From the NCBI GenBank assembly GCA_030015575.1, contig JASDDO010000024.1, forward strand, positions 216,214,996 to 216,278,995: 64,000 bases of DNA, written 5' to 3'. Of this stretch, positions 46,494 through 59,800 are shown in pieces (the first letter of the stretch is position 1; the number at the start of each line of letters is the position of its first letter). Position numbers and translations under genes: made by a program. This DNA is from Agapanthus africanus (taxonomy: Eukaryota; Streptophyta; Magnoliopsida; Asparagales; Amaryllidaceae). The notes below the pieces were generated by a model. It did no database searches, was not told the DNA's origin, and saw only the letters and a list, made by a program, of their open reading frames with translations.

Positions 46494-47514
46494 TGTTCCC
46501 TCATGTAAAAAAAAAAGAAGAAGAAGAAAGAAAAGGGGGAAATTCCTCACTGTTCAAGTCTCACGTGTTAAACACGTGAGCGATTATATGCAAAGCATAT
46601 GGGCGCTGCATAAGCCTCACGTGTTAAACACGTGAGCGCCCATACGCAAAGCATATGGGCGCTGCATAAGCCTCACGTGTTAAACACATGAGCGCCTATA
46701 TGCAAAGCATATAGGCGCTGCAATTAAAACCAATGGGCTAGAAGAACCACACGTCTTAAACACGTGAGCGACTATATGTAAAGCATATAGGCGCTGGGTT
46801 TAAATAATTGTTAGGCCAAACAGGCCTCACGTGTTAAACACGTGAGTTTTCTTGCTGCATTCTAATGCAAGATAGAATTAAATTCTATATGGGAAATATT
46901 TTCCTGATCTTTCTAATATGGAAAGATTTTTCTCTAACAAAGAATTTTGGATTTAAAATCCAATTGTGATAAAATATCACCAAATGAACTATCTGATAGA
47001 ATTAAATTCTATGTGGAAATACTTCCTCGATCTTTCTCAAATTAAAAAGATCCTCTCCATTAAATAGAGAACCCTTGGATCAACGATCCAATGGTGATTA
47101 TAAAATCACCCACCGACCATCTGATAGAATAAAAATTCTATCTTAGGAAAAATATTTCCTAATCTTGTTAAGAAAACATGAAAACTTTTCTGTTGAACAG
47201 AGAACTTTTGGATTAAAAATCCAACGGTGAATAAAAGTCACCAATGGATCCAAAAAATCACTTTGGATTGATCATGATCTCTCAATTAGAGATTCTCTTA
47301 ATAAGTTTTTTTTTCTCTTCTCCTATAAATAGGAGCAAGGACATGAAGAAAAAAGAAAAGGGGAGGAGGAAGAGAGAGTTCAAGAGAGAGAGAGAGAGAG
47401 ATACACATAGAGACTTCCCATAAACTCTTGAGCGAAGGGAGAATTTAATTCTCAAAAAAAAAAGAGAGAAATCGCCATCGTTGAAACTTTAGGTAAAAGA
47501 AACCTAGAGACTAT
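46494..47514 (+). repeat. 3' LTR of element C, 5' fragment
   Basis: It starts TGTTCCCTCATG after the polypurine tract and follows the layout of the B LTR to the CTTTAGGTAAAAGAAACC region. A TATA box (CTCCTATAAATAGGAG) is at 47320-47335. At 46556-46850 there are about five roughly 57-75 bp units with the perfect palindrome CACGTGTTAAACACGTG and a CATATGCAAAGCATATG-type partner. Element D interrupts it; the last five bases ACTAT (47510-47514) should be the D target duplication. Confidence 0.75.
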
Positions 47515-50500
47515 TGTTTCCTGATTTAAAATCAGGAAAGCCTACGGAAGAGGCATCACGTGTTAACACGTGACCAGCAGTCACGTGTTGACACGTGACA
47601 TTTAAAAGCAGCTTCAAAGGCACATCAGTTCCCTGATCAAATCAAGAAAAAGGCTCCAGACGAGAGTCACGTGCTCACACGTGACCAGGGGTCACGTAGT
47701 GGCACGTGATGGCTAAGCAGCGGCCAGAAGGCAGAGCGCAAAAAGAAGAAAAGGGCTCGTTCCAAGGGGTCACGTGCCCACACGTGACCAGGGGTCACGT
47801 GCCCACACGTGACCGGCTTTCAAAGCCTATCTGTTAACAGAATTAAATTCTGAGAAAATATCTCTCAATTCTTTCCAAAGAGGAAAAGAATTATCTGGAA
47901 CCGTTGGATTAAAAATCCAAAGGTGATTAAATATCACCAATTTATGGAGAAATCCTGAGCTTGGAAAGATTTCCCCTTAAAATCTAACCGAAATAACAAA
48001 GGAATATCTTTGGATTTAAAATCCAATGGTGTATAAAATTTTCCTAATAATCCAAAGGTCCAAATGAATGATGAATGCAAATCAAATCTCTAATGAATAC
48101 AAATCAGATCCCTCAATGAATGATTCATCGAAGCCAATTGATTCTGCTCCTTCTCCTATAAATAGGAGCCAAGGGACAGAGAGATATACAGAGATCGATA
48201 TACAGAGAGATAGAGAAAAAAGAAAGAGAGCCTCGAGACTTTGGGAGAATTTGATCTTCTGCAAAAAGAAAACCCTAGGTAAGAAAGGGAAGGCTTTTTG
48301 AAAGAAAAAGAGAATTTAATTCTCAAAAAGAGTTTAACTCTTATATTTAAAAGAAGAACTTAGTTCTCTCTTTAGTGGAGGATCTGCAAAGTGCACATCT
48401 CCCCATGAATTGAGAATTTAATTCTTATTGGGTTGAGATCCTGTCATGCAGATCCAAAACAGAGGGAGGAAATGGAAGTTTGAGAATTTAATTCTCATAT
48501 AACTATAGGAATTTAATTCCTTTAAAATAAGATTAGGGTTTAATCCTATATTACAGGAATTTAATTCCTACAAAATGAACAGAACCAGGGTTTAACCCTA
48601 GTTAAGAAATTAAATCCGTCAAAACGACAGGAATTTAGTTCCTCACATGAATGGGAATTCAATTTTCACAGAATACAAGTTAGAGTTCAACTCTATTTAA
48701 GAATATAATCCTTCAAAAGAAAAGCGGGAATTTAATCCCTCTAAACGTATTGCTAGGGTGTAACCCTATGAAGAATTTGATTCTTAAAAAGATAAACACA
48801 TCTTCAAACGAGCAGGGTCACGTGCTACCATGCGACCCCTGTAAAGAGCCGCCGCTAAAACTTTGAGGCAACGCCTCACGTGCTTCACGTGACCCCCAAA
48901 GCGCGCAAAGAAAAAGCAAAGGAAAAGAAGCTCTGGGGCGCCCTCACGTGTCACCACGTGACCCCTAATGAATATTCTAACAGATCGAAGCACAAGCCCT
49001 CATCACGTGCCCACACGTGATGGCTTTTAGAATTAAAAGTGTTAAACACTTATCTGTAGAACAAAATAAAGGGAAATAAGGCGCTATCACGTGCTACCAC
49101 GTGACCCCTTGGCTGAAGCTTTAACGGACAAGCACTAAGATGCCCATCACGTGACAGCACGTGATGCTCCAAAGTATTCAATGCTTTTGACAGAGTAAAA
49201 TAAAGGGAGGGCGCCCTCACGTGCTACCACGTGACCCCTCTTGCCTTAGTGTTTAACACTAAATTGGAACCCCTGAATCCAGTGTTAAACACTGTTTTGC
49301 CTTAGTGTTCAACATTAATTAAAGAGCTTTCTTGCAGTGTTTAACACTGAATTTCTTAGTGTTTAACACTAAATTAAATCTCTGTTAACAGAGTTTAACA
49401 TTAATTTTCTTAGTGTTCGACACTAAATTAAAATCTCTGTCGCCAGTGTTTAACACTGATTATCTTAGTGTTTGACACTAATTTGAGATCTCTGTTGCTA
49501 GTGTTTAACAACGATTTTTTTTTAGTGTTTAACACTAATTTGGACCCCTTGTTGCTGGTGTTTAACACTAATTTTAGCCCAATTGGCTAAGTGTCTAGAG
49601 GCAAAGCCTCTCCTCTAATGGACCGACAGAGAGCCAATATCCCAAACATGATTGGACTTAGCCCAAGCTGGCCATAAGTCCTCAATTCAAATTCAACTGA
49701 GCCAATGGGCTCATAATATAATTAATTGTTCTTGGTTCCAAATTGGGCCAAAGATTATTTAATCTACCTCGGTTTAAGGGTACATCTCTTCACTCCTTTG
49801 ATACTTGGCGTTGTAATTCCTCAGCGTCTTCAAAGAGGTGACGGGTCCCGATGACCACATATTGATACGGACTGAGGGGTCCTTAAACTCATGGACTATG
49901 ATGTCCTTAACCTTGACTGGGATGTCTTAAAACTAAAGACGGACTGTAGGGTCCTTAAATCCACAGACTACGACGTCCTTAACCTTGACCGAGATGTCTT
50001 AAAACTAACTTCGGATTGTGGAGTCCTTAAATCCACAGACTATGACGTCCTTAACCTTGACCGCAACGTCTTAAAACTAACATTGGACCGCAATGTCCTT
50101 AAACTACCTACGTACCGCAACGTACTTAAACTATCTAGTGACCGCAATGTCACTAAACTAAACAACAGGACCCTCTTAATTGCTCTATTGTTGGATCTAA
50201 ACGATCCCGTTAAGTCGATCTTAGTCTGAAAATTAGACTATCGTATCCTTAACAAATGTTTAAGTCGATCTTAGTCTCTAATGAGGCTAATGTATCCTTA
50301 AACCCAAACCCCCAAACCCAAATCTAAGATAATACGGATTTGGACTAGTCCACGCCCTACGGGCGACGACATAACTCAGTCTCCGTATACAATCCACGGG
50401 CAACCAAACATAAAATAAACACACACGATACGAAGTGACCATCTGGAGAAGGAGGAAGTGGTTACCGCGATGCGGTAGCGTAATTAACTGCAGGGGCTTG

Positions 50501-50719
50501 CGCCTGTAGGGAAAAGCGTCCCCACAATCAAAAACCCCTCAAGCGAGGGAGAATCTGATGAAGTCTGCTACATCGGACACATCCGTTTAAACCTTCGATA
50601 TACGATGTCATAAATTAACTTGGTATCTTCGGAGAGGTAGACGGATAGCACCAATTAGCATCTGTCCCGAGCCTCAGGCGAGACGACCACGCGTCTCGGC
50701 CGCCGTTCGGAGGGGAACA
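47515..50719 (+). repeat. 5' LTR of element D (3205 bp)
   Basis: It begins TGTTTCCTGATT and ends GGGGAACA. It has the same layout as the B LTR: paired CACGTG boxes (47550-47815 and 48820-49235), TATA box at 48154-48169, fields of GAATTTAATTC palindromes (48300-48780) and AGTGTTTAACACT palindromes (49245-49575), 72-bp-type repeats (49868-50160) and the conserved end block. No gene is seen. Confidence 0.9.
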
Positions 50720-50724
50720 GATTC

Positions 50725-50743
50725 TGGCACGCCCGGTGGGACC
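50725..50743 (+). other. Primer-binding site of element D
   Basis: TGGCACGCCCGGTGGGACC lies 5 bases after the LTR end. This is the reference form among the copies in the window. Confidence 0.85.
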
Positions 50744-50871
50744 TTTTCCTCTTTCCACTCCACACTTAGTGTGTCGTGATTCGCGAACCAATCGCGGTTC
50801 GCTAATGGTTGCCCTTGGGTTTCGAAGTACTAAGATTTGGTGTTTCGTTTGCTGCAGAAAGCAAAGAATCA

Positions 50872-53350
50872 ATGGCCTCCACTTGTGCGACATGCTCGGA
50901 CTGCAATTGCAACCAACGCTCTGCCTCGCCAGGAGGTATAGCCTACGGACCCCAAGCTGCTTCGCTATTCACAATGCCCGTGGAACAGGTCACTCGAGCC
51001 ACCACGGGATTGTTTTTTGGGACCATGCTCCCGCCAACAAGCTTCACCGCTCCGGTGCTGACAACGGAAGCTCCCAAGAAGTCGGTCTTTGATCGTCTTA
51101 CCCCTGCCGCGGCCCCTCTCAACGGGTCGCCCAACACCAGTGCCTCGGTCTTCTCCAGACTAGGCCAGAGCTCCTGTGGAACCGCAATGGGGCCTGCAAT
51201 CCTAGAGAAGGCTGCTCCTAAGAAAATAACCAGTCTCGCTCCTGAAGTCGTCAAGGCGGCTTCTCCTTCCAAAAAGTCAGTCCTTACAAGATTGACTGTT
51301 CCAGCTTCCACTCCTGCTACCTAAAGGATGTCAGTCTTTAACAGGATAGCATTAGCAACGACCCCCCACCTACACAGGGGGCAAGATGAGACTATCGCCC
51401 TCACCAAGCCGGTTCCATCAGCACGACGCGCTCGACGTCGTTACTGGCGCCGAGTGAGGAAGGCCGGAGGCAACTCCCCTTCTGGGCTAACTCCTCCAGC
51501 CCCGATGGCAGAAGTTAATGCTGCTGTTCCAACTGGGAACAGCTTTGAGATGGTAAATAAGGTGCGTAGGAATTCTCCTACCACGGCACTAAAGAAGTCT
51601 CCCCATCCGCTGAAAAGGGCTATAGAAGTAAAGCCAGAACAGCCCCAATCTCCTCAACGGCTGTCCTCCCGAATCTATAAAGTCTGGCGGCAGGCCCAAG
51701 ACTCGATGATCGATCCAAATTTCTCCCGCCAGCACAAGAAGCTGAAAATCCAACAGGAAGCCAGTCACCAGGCTAAGCCACGAAAAGCTGTCTGGGTACC
51801 CACCTCGACGGCCCTCTCAACTTCCACTGCTCATAAAAGGAGGAGGCCGGAGAAGATCCCCGGGCCTGCAACGAAAGCTAAAAGCGCTGAACCCAGACTC
51901 CCTAAGGCTGGGGGCAGGATGGTCCACACTGTATACATGGCGTCGGGGAAGGAAGACAGCCGTGCGTCTACAGGTCATAGACCGCTTACACGGTCAGTGA
52001 CCAAAGCTCAGGAGCAACAGCAAAAGCTCCAGGAAATGATGATCGCAATGGCCGCGCTTACTGGGCCGAAAGAAAGCCCCGAGGCGTCCTCGGATCAACA
52101 ACAAGAACAGGAAACCGATGCTAAGTTCCTTCGGAGAATATTGGAAAAGAAAGATAAGAGGCTGCAGAACAAGCGGCCAATATAAAGCAGATAGCCCACT
52201 TATTTCAAGACATGGTTGGGATGATGATCCAACAAGATCCTCCCTCTGAAGATCCTCTGACCATACTTGAAGACGATAGGGGAGAAACGTCGAATCCTCC
52301 GCCGGCTCTCTCAACGGCCAAGGAGGAGACAATCTCTAAGGCTGACTTGGACGACTATATAGCCCAGCAAATCCGGGTTCATTATGCGACTGAGGCAGTT
52401 GGTCTAGTCGTAAAAACGGGGCGGCCGTATCCAAGCTGGTACGACCAAATCAAATATCCACCGGGTTATACAATACCAAAATTCCATGTGTATAAGGGGA
52501 CCGGCAATCCCCATCAACATGTTGCCCAGTTCAGGGCCCTTTGCGGTAACACCGGCGGTGATGATAAACTGCTGCTTTGCCAGTTCGTGGGCAGCTTATC
52601 AGAAACAGCGTTCGAATGGTATTCGGAACACCCGAACGATTCTATCAAGACGTTCGCTGAAATGGAGTTGCTATTCACTCAGCGATTCGCGAGCGCCAGC
52701 GAACGCACTCCAATAACGGCATTGATTAATGCCAGGGTAAAATCAGGCGAAACGTGGGTCCAGTATGCTATACGCTGGCGAAATTTGTGGTCGAAATGCG
52801 AGCAACGCATTGAGGAAGCGCCCGCGGTGGGCATGTTCGTGGGAACCCTAGACCCTCACGTAACTATCTCCCAGTTTATGATGTTCTTTAAGACAACCAC
52901 ATTCCAGGCTCTAATCGACAAGTTGGCCCAGATGGACCAGATGGGTTATAGGCCGTCTCCCCCGAAGCCCGAGCCTCGGAGTGACAAGGGTAAAGGAAAG
53001 CAACCTTCGTCGCGAATGCCCAGCAGCAACCCAATGCCCCAAAGCTGGCAGATCAACTGGAAGAAAGACGCCAGTATTATAATGAGAAGATGAAGCGTCC
53101 CTACTCGTTCCCACGGGACAAGACGAAACGGTTATTCGAGCTGGCAGTACGCAACAGACTTATAAACTTGTCAAATCCAAGACGACCGCCACAACCCACT
53201 GAGGTGAATAACCCCAACTATTGCCCTTACCATCAAACGGTAAGTCATCCGATTGAGGATTGCTTCGTCTTCAAAGGATGGATTGAAGATCAATACCTCC
53301 AGGGAAAGTTTGCGTTGTCCGAAAAGTGGAAGGTGAACCCTCCACAGCCG
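50872..53350 (+). pseudogene. gag region of element D (fossil)
   Basis: It starts MASTCATCSDCNC (CxxCxxCxC), then YGPQAASLFTMPVEQ. SVFxRL repeats run from 51085 to 51345, followed by the arginine-rich RRARRRYWRRVRK at about 51420-51460. The gag core (FEWYSEHPND, FAEMELLFTQRFASAS) is at 52600-52720. The first knuckle module (KRPYSFPRDKTKRLFELAVR, then CPYHQTVSHPIEDC) is at 53090-53350. It is broken in a few places. Confidence 0.85.
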
Positions 53351-56300
53351 CATACTCCCAAGAAAGCAGATACACCGGGGGCAACCTGTTCCTTCATTGA
53401 AGAAGCTCCATGGGAGGTCGTGCTGTCAACTAAAACCAAAAGAATGCTGAGGGACCTTCATGCTTGCCCGGCGGTCGAATGGAAGGACTCGCTGGAACTG
53501 ATCATGAGGCCGCGCCTAACTACAAAAAGCGGTGGTGATGGACCAAGTACTCACGTCCTACCGTCAAAATCTTCGAAGAAAAAGAAGAAGAAATCTAAGA
53601 AGCCCATGAAGCCTGGAGACAAGCGCACGAACTTGCAGATGCAAATCGACGTGCTGGAAGAATACAATCAAAAGGCACGGACTCCCGTCACGCTGCAAGA
53701 GTTCCTTAACCACATCTTTCAAGAGGAAGATGAGGGGGAGAGTTCGTCGGATGAATCCGAGGGATATGTGGCGAGTTGTAACGTAATCTCCCACTCGTTT
53801 ACCGACGATGAAAAAACTCCTGGCACTAAGAAACTGGGGGCAGAGCCTGAACCAGAGCTTGTGTGGCCGACAGACGAAATGATCGACGCCTTTCTAGACG
53901 AGATTCGTTTGAAAAGTAAAGCGGATCAGGAGCGTAAGATGGCCGCATCGGAAGGAGCTAAACGCAGGCGACTAAACGAAAGAGTTGAAGTACTCCCGCC
54001 AGATCGAAAGGCATCCGACGCAAATAAAAACATATTCAAGACGAGGAAACGGTTTGCTAAAGCCGTGTCAATGGGAATGAAACTACCACCCTCGGAAGAA
54101 AACACGCTCGATGGGGGTGGAGATGCATCCTAATTACTTCTCATATCATCGGAAGATTTCACACCCTACAGAGGAGTGCGACGCTTTTAAGATGTGGTGG
54201 CAAGGATATGTTGCTCACCGGCAACACTTTAAGCGCATGAAATGCAAGACTCGTCGGGAACGAAGAAGTACTGCCGACGAGCACAACAGAACTGCTGGCA
54301 ACTGTTATATGGTTAACGCCGGAGGGTCACAAGTTCTCACCTTTGGGAGCGACTCTGATGAAGAAATGGCTCTGGGCCCTCTCTTTAAAGAATCTGTTTT
54401 AGGGAAAGAGGAAGAGCCAGAAGCCTGCGAAAACATTCAGCTGCGCAATCGCACGCTCCCGGAAAAGAATCTCGGGCCTGCCAATAGAAAAGATAAGGGA
54501 AAGGAAAAGGTCACTGAGGATATCACCTTAGATGACCAAGTCATGAAAGAGCTGACTACCAAGGACCCTCCCAGAAAGGGTAAGGTGGACTACAACATCC
54601 TAACGCACCTAAGGAAGCTACCTTCTCAGCTCAACATTCTCGACGCCCTCCTACTATCAAAAGAAGCGCGAGATTCATTAATCAAGGCTTTACAAGAACC
54701 CGAGCAATTCCAAGCCTTCCTCGCCGCAGAAAGGATGAAGAATGAACTGGAAGAAGTGCATACGGCCGACAGCACTTTCGGTGACGAAGACCTCCTCCTC
54801 GGGACGTGCGACCACAACCGTCCCCTATATGTCTCTGGATACTGCCATGATATCAAGATAGGCAAGATCCTGGTAGATAATGGATCCTCCATCAATCTCC
54901 TTAACGTTCGGGTGTTTAAGGAAATTTGCATGAGCGTGCAGCACCTCGCTCGTGACAAAATTACCATCTCTGGTTTTGACTCCCAATCGTCACGAACTCT
55001 CGGATCCGTAATATTAACATTACGCTTCGGAATGCTCGTCACGGACATCAAGTTTCACGTCATTGACGCCAAGACCTGCTACAACGCCTTGCTCGGTCGT
55101 CCTTGGTTACACGAGTACAACATCATCCCATCTACGCAGCATCAGTGTATGAAGTACTTAAAGGATGGTTTCGAATATACCATAACAGGTGAGTTGAACC
55201 CATTTTCCGTGAACGAAGTCCGCAAGTACGAAGATGCGAAGTATTTTTTGCCAGACTTCGAGGATACAGAAAAGTGTCGCAAGCCGGAGAACAAAGTCGC
55301 CGCTACCATCCCTGTTTTCGGGAGCGATACCGAAGAAGAAGAAGAGATAGTTTACGCTGGGCCGCCTCGACGCAATACCCGGGAACGTCCGCCCCCATGT
55401 TGATCTTCGGAAGTGACTCGGAAGATGAGGTTAATGCCGTGTTCTCCAGTCGTCCGTCAATACAAGCATCCCCTAGCGATGACCAGAGTTTGCAAATCAC
55501 CATGGTGCCGCGGAAACACTACAAAGATCTCGACGCACTTCAAGCTTACAATGTGCGGGACCTACAGACGTTTTACGTCCCTCCCAGGCGAAAGGGTGAA
55601 AAGGTGATCCTATTCTACCAATCCACAGAAACGAGAGTGGAGAAAGAGATATGGCATGGCGCGGATGCTACACTCGACAGGATCCAACCCATCCGTTTGC
55701 CCAGATATCACACAAATAGACTAAAGAGGCTATTGAAGCGCCAAGGAGTACTCTTAAAACAGACTGTTCGACAAGCTCGGTTCTACAACAGGATTTGGAA
55801 TGTCCCTGGGACTCAGCGCAAATTGCCCAACGGGAGAATGGAAACGCTTGGGCTTGGATATGTGAGATCCGGGAAACGGGAGCGAGTCCACGGCAGCTAC
55901 GCCATATATAACTTGGATGAGGAGGAGGACACCTCGTCGGAGAATGCTAACCCCTCGTCAAAATTGGATCCCGCGAGTGAAGTGCCGAGTCTGTCATTTG
56001 AAGAACAAGTGGACAAGCTTATTACGAAAGCAGGTCAAAAGGCTCGGGAAGACCACAACCGCGAGATGGCCATCTACGAGAAGGCCAGGACGCAACGTCT
56101 GTTTCAACAGGCTGCAAAAGACAAAGATGCTCCTCCCTGTCAACCCGTTGTACAAAAGGCCCGAAGCAAAGGCAGAAGTAAGTCAAGAAGCAGAAAAAGG
56201 AGTCGACAAAAATGACGCAGGATTAGAGAGTCACGTGAGCGGGCATTGCACGGTCCGGATTTGTCCCTCACGAAGAAGATGAGTCGAGCGTATTCCTTCC

Positions 56301-56835
56301 CCCGAGACAAGACGAAGAAGTTACTCGAGCTCGCTATAAAACATCAAATGATCGCACTTCCAGAGTCTAAGCACCCTGAGCAAGCTAACAATGTTTCTTA
56401 TCCGGGCTATTTCTCTTATCACCGAGCCATAGGACACCCTATCGAAGACTGCTTCACCTTCAATAACTGGGTCGAAGACCAGTACCAGCAAGGCAGATTT
56501 GCTTTATCCAACAGCTGGAGGGTAACGCCGCCACAAAAGCACGAACCCAAAGCCGCAAGAGCAGAACCGGATCCACATCAATCTTGGAAGCGGATTCGCA
56601 CCTGTTATATGATTACGATATTAAAAGAAGAGCCCGAGGACATAGATGAGCTCCCTTGGTGCTTCGAAAACAATGACAATGAAGTAATCTCAGAATTTCC
56701 ACCGGCTCCGAAAGAACTGGAAGATAGCATACATACTACTGCAGATAACCTCAAGAAGATTGCGTTGGGATCGGCAGATGATCCGCGACCGACATTCGTC
56801 AGCGAGCTGCTATTTGAAGAAAGGGTGGCTGCGTT
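53351..56835 (+). pseudogene. gag C-terminal, protease and third knuckle module of element D (fossil)
   Basis: Parts in order: lysine-rich KKKKKKSKKPMKPGDKR at about 53577-53625; second knuckle (FSYHRKISHPTEEC) at about 54130-54180; FGSDSDEE at about 54345; an aspartic protease with the active-site block ILVDNGSSINLL at about 54870-54905 and GFDSQSSRTLGS after it; two further FGSD acidic motifs (about 55320 and 55405); basic GRSKSRSRKRSRQK at about 56170-56212; and the duplicated knuckle module at 56279-56540. The protease should cut the polyprotein. The region is broken several times. Confidence 0.8.
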
Positions 56836-59800
56836 TGTAACGATCTAGAAATCGTTTTGTGCTTGTTTCTGCTTTTGGGTGAAATTCGTCGGTATTGTCA
56901 GTTTTATACCGATTGCGATCAAACGGCCATATCGATTTACCAGCACCTAGTTTTGAGAAAATAAAGCTTGTGCGCATACTTTGAGAGTATATGGGACGTT
57001 TTGGTGCAATTTGAATTTTTCCCATTTTTAATGTTATTTTAATCCGGTTTGCACTTTTCTGGAAAACTTCTCTTTTCAAATTTTCTTAAAATTCTCTAAG
57101 TTAATCTAAACCCTCATCATTTGTTGAATGTGTGGCCTAGGATTAAAGAGGGAAAAAGAAAAGAAAAGAAAAGAGAAGAAGAGGAGAAGAAGGTGCATGC
57201 ATTGGATTAGGTTTGACTTTGCATTAAATGCAAGGAATTGCTAGGAAATTCCCCCTCTCTCTCTCCTCCCTCCACATGGCCGAGCTCTCTCATCCCTCTC
57301 CTGCACTTGTGCATTTCTTTTTCTCATTCTTTCATAAAACATTCACAAAACCCTTCTCTTTTCATCAAAAATCATATCTTTGTGCATGTTTTTCCATTTT
57401 CTTGACTTGGAGCATGCTAGCTTGGATTCTTGGTGATCTTTTGTGTAGGTAAAGTTCCTTTACTGCTTTTTAGTGTTGTTTAGCTAGATAGTTTCAGTTT
57501 AGAATGTTTAATTTAGGGTTTGATACGAAATATCGTATTTTGGTGTCGGTTTGTGGTTTTGATAACCTGCTTTGATCCGGGATGCCTACTGATGAATTCA
57601 ATATAGTGAGTGTGTTGTACTAGGGGACCTGGAGCACCACCAGAGAGACGAGCCCCATGGCACCGGCCACGGCCGACGAGAGCATGAAGAGGGGCCGGCG
57701 ACGCCGGCCATCCTGATGAGTTTGGGTGTGGGGTTTTGACTGTAGGTGTCTGCTAGGGTTTGGGTTCCTCTGGTCTTGTTGAAATTGTTTAGTTTTCACA
57801 GTAGCAAAATCTGGGATCAATTGTGCAGTTTCTAGTGTTTCGTGTTCGTGCGATACGTGTTATGACACGCGTCGTGCCGTTTTCGTGGTTTCGCTCTTAA
57901 GTCGTTTTCGTCGTGTCGCTACTCTCGTTAGCCACGATACGAACACTTAGGAGGTGGTTGTGTGTTGTTGTGTCGGTTAGATATAGCTAGTTCGTATTTC
58001 GTAGCTATTATTGATATATGTATATTGTTGTTGTTTATATGTTGCAGGTTCGCAGACGAGGACTACGGACACTGCCACAGGGGGATTCAGGTGGTAGATT
58101 TCATCTAGCTTGGAGTGTGGGTGAGTAGATTTAACATCTACAGGGGAATCGCCCGCATGGCGTTATGCGTCTGGGCTAGAAACCTTTACCTTTGTCGCAT
58201 ATTCTATATCATGTTTAGAATTGCGCATATACCTGACTGCTTAGTGGTAGTTGTGATTGGATTAGTATCTTTAGGACACTGCACTATTATTGACGGCTCA
58301 GATTGCGAGAGCACTGATTGGATGCCACACACACCGTCAATAATTGCCATGTCATACACGACCATATTTTAGAAATGCTATTGTATGGTTAGGAACATTG
58401 TGACTTTTGATACATATTTCCTATTGTTATATTAGACTTGACATGCTAGTTCCTGTTTACCTATAGGATGTTGTATCAGTAGGGCTAGATACATATACAC
58501 CTAGGGACATAGATGCAGGTGTACATGCTTTTCATACTTATACCTGATAGGTATATCACATCAGTATACAGGCAGGTTACATGTATTTCTTATTTATACC
58601 TGATAGGTATACCACATCACCATATAGGTAGATACCTATATTACTGCTTTACGATTCATGTATTCATTTATATCTGGTGAATGCTATGCTGTTCTTTATA
58701 CGCTTTCATTACAGTTTCATATTGCGTATATTTATTCATGGATTATCGCATTGTTATATGGATTTTTCATGATGTTTTCTGGATTTGGGACCCGTGGTAG
58801 TTCATGAAATTATGCATACATGAAGACCCGGTTTCCTTGAGATGATATTATAGCATCCACCATGAGATTTATCGGTACAGATATATATATCCTATGCGAG
58901 GAGGCGTCGAGAGCCGCATGAGGATACATGGTGGGGCCCGGAGGTACCCCGAAGCTAGAATGTTGTCGGAGTGAGCCGACGTCGCACTGAGGCGATGAGG
59001 CCTAGGGGAGCCATACTTTCCGGTGACATTACCAGAGACTCGGCGGATATCAGGGGGATACCGTTGGGAGTCCTGTACGTATGGATACGTGGAAAGACGG
59101 GAGGGTCAGAGATGGACACTCGTGCTTTCCGGATAGCGTGTGATACGTACTGATCAGTATTTCAGTGTCGATGCTAGACACATTGGTTTTATGATATTTC
59201 TAAATACTCTTGTATATATAACAGGGGATTGAGCCGCTGTTATATATGCCTTTACACCAATATTAGTGGAATGGGACGCTAATATATGTGTACTGCCCTC
59301 ATCATATTTATATATGTCATTATATTTAGGATGTTAGAACTGTGCTGGAGATTTGACTTGAGATTCATGAGATTTCATTGGGATTGGATGATGATATCGT
59401 ACACACTAGAGATGTGAGATCCACTTAGTGTGGTACATATGATATATTGTGAGATATACTGAGATTGTACAGACGAGATATGTGGGATCTACTAGCTGTT
59501 GTACATGTGATATAGGTGAGAGATACCTGATATTGTACAGACGAGATATGTGGGATCCACTAGCTGTTGTACATGAGATATATGGGAGATATACAGATAT
59601 TGTACATACGAGAGATGTGGGATTCACTTACTATTGTACATGAGATATAGGTGAGATATACCTGATACTGTACATACGAGAGATGTGAGATCCACCTACT
59701 GTTGTACATTGAGATATGGGAGATATACTGTTAGTATACATATTAGATATGTGAGATATACTTGATGTGTACATTCGATACTTATGCGAGATATATTTGA

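Larger units (their letters stand above)
42478..47514 (+). mobile_element. Element C, Tat-like retrotransposon, 3' part only
   Basis: C has the 3' end of a B-like element: antisense plant mobile domain region (minus), polypurine tract GCTGGGGGGAATT (46481-46493) and the first 1.0 kb of an LTR (46494-47514). The X LTR cuts its left side and element D cuts its LTR at 47515. gag and pol are absent from the window. C is older than D because it contains it. Confidence 0.8.
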
